Positions 60,075 through 64,000 of a DNA stretch of 64,000 nt are shown in pieces. The stretch is from DAITQM01 sp036832975 (GTDB lineage: Bacteria; Pseudomonadota; Gammaproteobacteria; Xanthomonadales; Wenzhouxiangellaceae), in the NCBI GenBank assembly GCA_036832975.1, contig DAITQM010000007.1, positions 1-64,000 on the forward strand, given 5' to 3'. The notes beneath the pieces were generated by a model. The model was not told the DNA's origin. It did no database searches and saw only the letters and a list, made by a program, of their open reading frames with translations. The position numbers were made by a program, and so were the translations under genes. Each line of letters begins with the position of its first letter. Within the stretch, counting starts at the first letter, position 1.

Positions 60075-61267
60075 GAGTCTTGGCCTTCCGGTACCGTGCC
60101 TTGCAGCGCGGCGCGTAGCGCATCGAAGCTCGGCCACTCAGGCAAGCCGGCGGTCGCCAGTGTGTCAAGCCACCTCCGGGCGGCTGCCAAGTCGCTGTCG
60201 GCTGCCGCGGGGTCGGCGGCGGCCAGGTGTTCGGCCAGTGACGTGGCGCTCCGGTGTAGGCGCTCCGGATCGGCGAAATCGAACGCTAGCGCCAGATCGT
60301 GCCAGCGCCGTTCGGTGTCGAGGCGCCAAAGCGCCAGATGAGCGATCGCCTCATCGCGCGGCGTCGTCTTGCGAAGCACAAACAGGCGGGCAAGCGCCGC
60401 TTTGAAGCGCTGCCAGCGGCTTGCCGCCGGCGCCGCCGGCGCCGCCGGTTCGGTTCCGGGTTCCCAGGCCACGGTCGCCGCGGCGTGCGTTTGCAGTTCA
60501 GCGCGCAGTCGCTCGCGTGCCGCACCGGTTGCACTGATCTCAAGTCGCAGTTCGGCGAGGGCCGTCGGTCCATCCGCCATCGCGCGCCCGCTGGAGGTGA
60601 CGAGGAACTCGCCGAGGGCGTCGAGGGCCTTTTCAGCGTGGCGCGCGTCGTTGTGCACCGTCAAGGCGAGCTCGGCGCTGCTCAGCCACGCGGCGGTGAG
60701 TTCGCGCCGCCAGGCCGCGGCGGACCGGCGCTCGGACTCGAGCGCCGCGATCCGTTGTGACAGATCGGCAACCGCGACTTGCGCCCGAGCGGCGTCTTGC
60801 ACGGCGCGGGCTGTTTCAGCGGCCAGCGCTGCCGACCGCGATTCGTTCGCGGCGACCCTGCCGGCCAGATCGGTCGCGCGGCCGCCCTGAGATTCGACGG
60901 CAGTCAGCCGTTCATCGAGCCCGGCCAGCCGCGCCTGGAGGTCGTCGGCCTCAGCTGCCGTTCTTTCTTGCCCACGGGCCAAGCCGCTTTCGAGGGTGGC
61001 GAGGCGTTCTTCAAACGCGACGGCGCTTTGTTCGCGCTGGGTTGCCAGCCAGTAATCAACCGCTGCCGCGGCCGCTGCCGCGACCAGAAGAACGGCAAGC
61101 CCCCAGAGAACACGTTGCACTGCGCGGCTTTTTTGGGGCTCGACCTTGGGCGCGGCTTTGCCGGAGGGGCGGTTACCGCTGGCCTTCGCAGCCGGTTCAC
61201 CGGGTTTGGACTGGGCGGCGGCAAGGCGTTTGGTGGTGGTTTTATCCGAGACGGGTGGGCTGGTCAT
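60071..61267 (-). CDS. hemX: HemX-like membrane protein
   Basis: 398 residues from ATG 61267 (GGAG upstream). Basic N-terminus, one helix (RVLWGLAVLLVAAAAAAAVDYWL), long coiled coil (residues about 85-190) and a conserved helical C-terminal domain (LARLFVLRKTTPRDEAIAHLALWRLDTERRW). HemX family, not a uroporphyrinogen methyltransferase by motif. Between hemD and hemY. Confidence 0.9.
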   Translation of the reverse strand: MTSPPVSDKTTTKRLAAAQSKPGEPAAKASGNRPSGKAAPKVEPQKSRAVQRVLWGLAVLLVAAAAAAAVDYWLATQREQSAVAFEERLATLESGLARGQERTAAEADDLQARLAGLDERLTAVESQGGRATDLAGRVAANESRSAALAAETARAVQDAARAQVAVADLSQRIAALESERRSAAAWRRELTAAWLSSAELALTVHNDARHAEKALDALGEFLVTSSGRAMADGPTALAELRLEISATGAARERLRAELQTHAAATVAWEPGTEPAAPAAPAASRWQRFKAALARLFVLRKTTPRDEAIAHLALWRLDTERRWHDLALAFDFADPERLHRSATSLAEHLAAADPAAADSDLAAARRWLDTLATAGLPEWPSFDALRAALQGTVPEGQDS

Positions 61268-61379
61268 GACGCTCCGATGAATCGATTTATGCGGCACGGC
61301 GATGCCGTGGCAATAAGGATACCTCAGCTTTTACGGTTTGAACGAAATACCAGACGATGATGAGATCGTCATGCCCGGC

Positions 61380-61480
61380 GAAATCAGGCGCTCCTTAGCG
61401 GCTGATTTCGGGAGCGCAGCGCAAGTCGCGCCTTTCGCCAGCGACGTTGAAATACGCCAGGATGGCGTTTTTCAACAACC
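61380..61480. repeat. REP-like inverted repeats between hemD and hemX
   Basis: GAAATCAG / CTGATTTC (61380-61409) and GTTGAAATACGCCA / TGGCGTTTTTCAAC (61446-61476). Sequence between hemX start and hemD stop (229 bases) has no gene. TTTTTCAACAACCTGCTAG is a common gammaproteobacterial repeat motif. Confidence 0.55.
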
Positions 61481-61495
61481 TGCTAGTGCACTCCG

Positions 61496-62242
61496 TCACT
61501 TATATTGTGACAACAGCGTTCGGCAGCACGTCGCAAGCGATTCGGTGCCGGGGTCCGGGCTTGAGACGATGCGCGTAAAGCCGAGTTCGGCGGCCGATGC
61601 CGCAAGTCGTTTGGAAATCACGATCACGGGTTGAGTGAGCAGGTGTTGCCAGACGCGGGGGGGCAGTGTGTCGAGCAGGGCTTTGAGGCCGCCGGCGCTG
61701 GTCGCCAGCGTGACGAAGCCGCCTTGGTGGCCGGCGATCCGGGCCAGCACCGCCGGATCCGGCGCCGACGGCTCGCGCCGGTAAACGTACAGAATGCGGA
61801 CCTCAGCGCCGCGTTGGCGCAAGGTCGAGGGGATCAAATCACGGCCGCCGGGCGCAGTCAGCAGAGTGATCGTGCGGCCGGCGACCTGCTGCATTTCAGC
61901 CATCGCCAGCAGCGCTTCACTGTCATGCCCCGCGGCCGGCAGCCGGATCGTGCCGACGCCGGCCGCCTGTAATTGCCGCTCGGTGCCGTGTCCCAGGCAG
62001 ATCGCCCGTACCTTCCGGCGTAGGGCAACGGGGAGCGCTGCGATGTAAGGCACCGCATGACGGCTCGGGATGATCCACCAATCGCCCGGTCGAGGCATCA
62101 GGCCCTGGCCGCCGGCGGGTGGGGTTTCGCCAACGATCCGCCACAGTCCGGGATTGACCACCTCGGCCGCCGGGCAGCCGAGTGCGGTTGTCAGTCGCGC
62201 ATCGTCTCCGGGCTGGCGGGTGGAGACGATCAGCGTTTTCAC
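61496..62242 (-). CDS. hemD: Uroporphyrinogen-III synthase
   Basis: 248 residues from GTG 62242. Cyclises hydroxymethylbilane to uroporphyrinogen III. LIVSTRQPGDDARLTTALGC, then DWWIIPSRHAVPYIA, HGTERQLQAAG, LLTAPGGRDLIPSTLRQRGAEVRILYVYRR, FVTLATSAGGLKALLD, and a closing VISKRLAASAAELGFTRIV. HemD is poorly conserved, but this order and its place near hemC make it clear. Confidence 0.9.
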   Translation of the reverse strand: MKTLIVSTRQPGDDARLTTALGCPAAEVVNPGLWRIVGETPPAGGQGLMPRPGDWWIIPSRHAVPYIAALPVALRRKVRAICLGHGTERQLQAAGVGTIRLPAAGHDSEALLAMAEMQQVAGRTITLLTAPGGRDLIPSTLRQRGAEVRILYVYRREPSAPDPAVLARIAGHQGGFVTLATSAGGLKALLDTLPPRVWQHLLTQPVIVISKRLAASAAELGFTRIVSSPDPGTESLATCCRTLLSQYK

Positions 62243-62243
62243 C

Positions 62244-62552
62244 TTATTTTTTACGGATATATTCGCTGAGTCCGTGCTGGTGGCGGCGGGTTTCCAGTTG
62301 CTTTTCCTCGACCGTCTGGCAGTAGACCTTCTGTAGACGCCGGCCGGTGGCTTCTTCGCGGGCGCAATAAATCCGTTCGTCGTCGAGCCGCAGTTTACCG
62401 TCTTTGGAGATCAGCGCTCTGACCCCATCGCTCAAGGCGATATCGGAGGCATGCTCGACCTGAGTGACTTTTTGCGCCGCTGCCGTGAAGGGCAGAAGAA
62501 GAGCGAGGCAGAGAATGGGGGTTGAATATTTCATGATGGTTGAACGTTTCAT
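62244..62552 (-). CDS. Secreted hypothetical protein
   Basis: 102 residues with signal peptide (YSTPILCLALLLPFTAAA). Mature part charged, two Cys (YCAREEATGRRLQKVYCQ). ATG 62552 has AGGAG seven bases upstream. Separated from hemD by one base, so the two may be co-transcribed. No family recognised. Confidence 0.6.
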   Translation of the reverse strand: MKRSTIMKYSTPILCLALLLPFTAAAQKVTQVEHASDIALSDGVRALISKDGKLRLDDERIYCAREEATGRRLQKVYCQTVEEKQLETRRHQHGLSEYIRKK

Positions 62553-62595
62553 GTGGACTCCTTCGATTGAACATCGGTGGCAGTAGGGAACGTAA

Positions 62596-62799
62596 TCACT
62601 TGCAGACCCGAACCCCGGTACGGCTTCCAGTACGCTTGATCACTTGACACTTGGGCTCGGTTTTGGTGTCCTGTTGACTCGTCTCGTCGCCCGCCTCGGC
62701 AGGAGCGTTGCCTTTTCCGCCGGCTTGCTCGACCGGGCCCGCGGCGCAGGCCGCCAGTGTAACGCTAATAATCAGCGTTGGTATCACATTTTTCATCAT
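62596..62799 (-). CDS. Small putative lipoprotein
   Basis: 67 residues with lipobox LAACAAG; mature part short and polar, ending KCQVIKRTGSRTGVRVCK with two cysteines that could pair. GGGAG precedes ATG 62799. Unknown function. Confidence 0.6.
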   Translation of the reverse strand: MMKNVIPTLIISVTLAACAAGPVEQAGGKGNAPAEAGDETSQQDTKTEPKCQVIKRTGSRTGVRVCK

Positions 62800-62955
62800 A
62801 GGCACTCCCAGATAGAACGATAGATTTCGTGATCATGCCTGTCTTTTATAGCAAACTTTTGTTGTCTACGCAAGTATTCGTAATTACCGGCCCGAAAACA
62901 ATCCGGATCCCGCCCAGGGGCAGGGCCGGGGTCAGCGTCCGGTGACGGGGGAGTG

Positions 62956-63858
62956 TCAGTCCCGGAGCTGTGCTACCAGCGCCGCGATCGGATGCTGCCC
63001 ACCGCCGATCGACGCCTCCTCGAGCGGCAGGTCCGCCCGCCGGATCCGGCCCCGGTCGTCGGCGATCAAGCCGTACAGTCCGGGTTCGGGGGTGTTGAGA
63101 TCGGCGAAAGCACCGAACGCGGTATGACAATCGGCGCCGAGGGCGGCGGCGAGACGGCGCTCCAGTTCGACCGCGCCGCGGGTCGGCCGGTGATCGAATA
63201 CAGCGAGCCGCTCGCCGGTGGCACGGTCGTCGGCCCGGCACTGGATCGCGATCGCGCCCTGGGCCGGGGCTGGTAGCCAGGCGGGTGGCGCCAGGCGCTG
63301 GGTGATGCGCTCTCCAAAGCCGAGCCGCTTGAGGCCGGCCGCGGCCAGTACGATGGCATCGAAATCGCCTTGGTCGAGGCGTTTGAGCCGGGTATCGACA
63401 TTGCCGCGTAAGTCGAGAATGTCGAGATCGGGCCGTGCCGCTTGGATCTGGACGCGGCGCCGGGCGCTCGAGGTACCGACCCGTGCCCCGGCCGGCAACG
63501 CTTCCAGTGCCGGGTGGTGGGGGCAAAGCAGCACGTCGGCGGGGTCGGCGCGTTCGAGCACCGCGGCGAGCGTCAGGCGCGGGTCCATTTCCACCGGGAC
63601 GTCTTTCATTGAGTGGACCGCCAGGTCGGCCCGCCCGGCGAGCAGTGCCTGTTCCAGTTCCTTCAGGAACAAACCCTTGCCGCCAATCGCCGCCAGCGGG
63701 CGGTCGAGGATGCGGTCGCCGCGGGTGGTCAGCGGTAACAGATCCACTTCAAGCCCGGGGTAACGCCGGGTCAGCAGGGTTTGCACGTGACGGCTTTGCC
63801 ACAAGGCCAGTGGGCTTTGCCGGGTGGCGATGGTCAGACGGCCGGGTCGTTGGGTCAT
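62956..63858 (-). CDS. hemC: Porphobilinogen deaminase (hydroxymethylbilane synthase)
   Basis: 300 residues. Polymerises four porphobilinogens. TIATRQSPLALWQSRHVQTLL, GGKGLFLKELEQALL, DLAVHSMKDVPVE, GTSSARRRVQ, DLRGNVDTRLKRL. Cofactor Cys is C244 in ADCHTAFG (usually GGC-Q/S-V-P). ATG 63858 overlaps the algR stop. Confidence 0.95.
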   Translation of the reverse strand: MTQRPGRLTIATRQSPLALWQSRHVQTLLTRRYPGLEVDLLPLTTRGDRILDRPLAAIGGKGLFLKELEQALLAGRADLAVHSMKDVPVEMDPRLTLAAVLERADPADVLLCPHHPALEALPAGARVGTSSARRRVQIQAARPDLDILDLRGNVDTRLKRLDQGDFDAIVLAAAGLKRLGFGERITQRLAPPAWLPAPAQGAIAIQCRADDRATGERLAVFDHRPTRGAVELERRLAAALGADCHTAFGAFADLNTPEPGLYGLIADDRGRIRRADLPLEEASIGGGQHPIAALVAQLRD

Positions 63859-64000
63859 GGATTCGGGTGTTCGGCAGGGGATGGTGTGACCAGCGCCGCG
63901 CGGACTGCCGGTAAGTGGCGGCGCGATACGAGCAACCGCTCCGGATACCCGTCGAGCTGCACGTAGTTGATTTCGCCGGACTTGACCAGACGGCACAGGC
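63855..64000 (-). CDS. algR: LytTR response regulator (AlgR-like), C-terminal part
   Basis: Only the last 48 codons are inside the window: LCRLVKSGEINYVQLDGYPERLLVSRRHLPAVRAALVTPSPAEHPNP. The VSRRHLPAVRAAL stretch is the DNA-binding end of LytTR regulators. Overlaps hemC by four bases. algR next to hemC is a known gammaproteobacterial order. Confidence 0.75.
   Translation of the reverse strand, partial: LCRLVKSGEINYVQLDGYPERLLVSRRHLPAVRAALVTPSPAEHPNP

Overview
Organism. The DNA is GC-rich. It carries the hemC-hemD-hemX-hemY cluster next to an algR-type LytTR regulator, cutA-dsbD, groESL, an FNR-boxed cbb3 oxidase operon and a BirA-type biotin operon. Together these point to a gammaproteobacterium, probably a Chromatiales/Ectothiorhodospiraceae-like chromosome; that rank is inferred from gene content only. 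The cbb3 oxidase and FNR box suggest life at low oxygen. Layout. 1-20.6 kb is ordinary chromosome: polA, a HELMH membrane protein, a LOG-family hydrolase, rhomboid, a DUF3465 lipoprotein, a small phosphatase, mmsA, DUF2238, groESL, cutA-dsbD-tlpA, tRNA-Gly(CCC), a HAMP sensor, a large BNR/VPS10 propeller protein and a two-gene GMC oxidoreductase. 20.6-34.65 kb is an accessory island. It reads as an array of about 14 gene cassettes, nearly all on the + strand, separated by attC sites (RYYYAAC ... GTTRRRY with internal complementary arms). No integron integrase is present, so it looks like a CALIN (attC cluster lacking an integrase). Cargo: GNAT acetyltransferase, APH(3')-like kinase, a DsbD-like protein with reversed domain order and no redox cysteines, small membrane proteins, a frameshifted GIY-YIG/DUF4357 protein, a HEAT-repeat exported protein, a HEPN protein, DUF5946, a PaiB-like FMN protein, a HigB/HigA-like pair and a HicA/HicB pair. 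IS21, RAYT and tyrosine recombinase remnants are embedded in it. Copies of one interspersed stem-loop repeat lie at both edges in opposite orientation, and another abuts polA. 34.7-43.7 kb holds SemiSWEET and the operon ccoNOQP-(unknown)-ccoGHIS. 43.9-45.4 kb pairs an HNH nuclease with a second 5' nuclease. 45.5-52.8 kb holds a propeller protein, a Nudix hydrolase, bioBFHCD and comF. 53-58.9 kb has a broken DUF4160/DUF2442 pair, a TPR-sulfotransferase, YheT hydrolase, PlsC-type acyltransferase, DUF2007 and a ferredoxin-reductase. 58.8-64 kb is the haem cluster, ending inside algR. How it works together. The cco operon encodes the oxidase subunits and its copper-loading and maturation proteins, with an FNR box centred at -41.5 of the predicted start. 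The bio operon encodes pimeloyl-ACP initiation (BioC, BioH) and ring assembly (BioF, BioD, BioB), behind a predicted BirA operator overlapping its promoter. HemC, HemD, HemX and HemY supply haem used by the oxidase. DsbD and TlpA deliver reductant to the periplasm, where cytochrome c maturation needs it.
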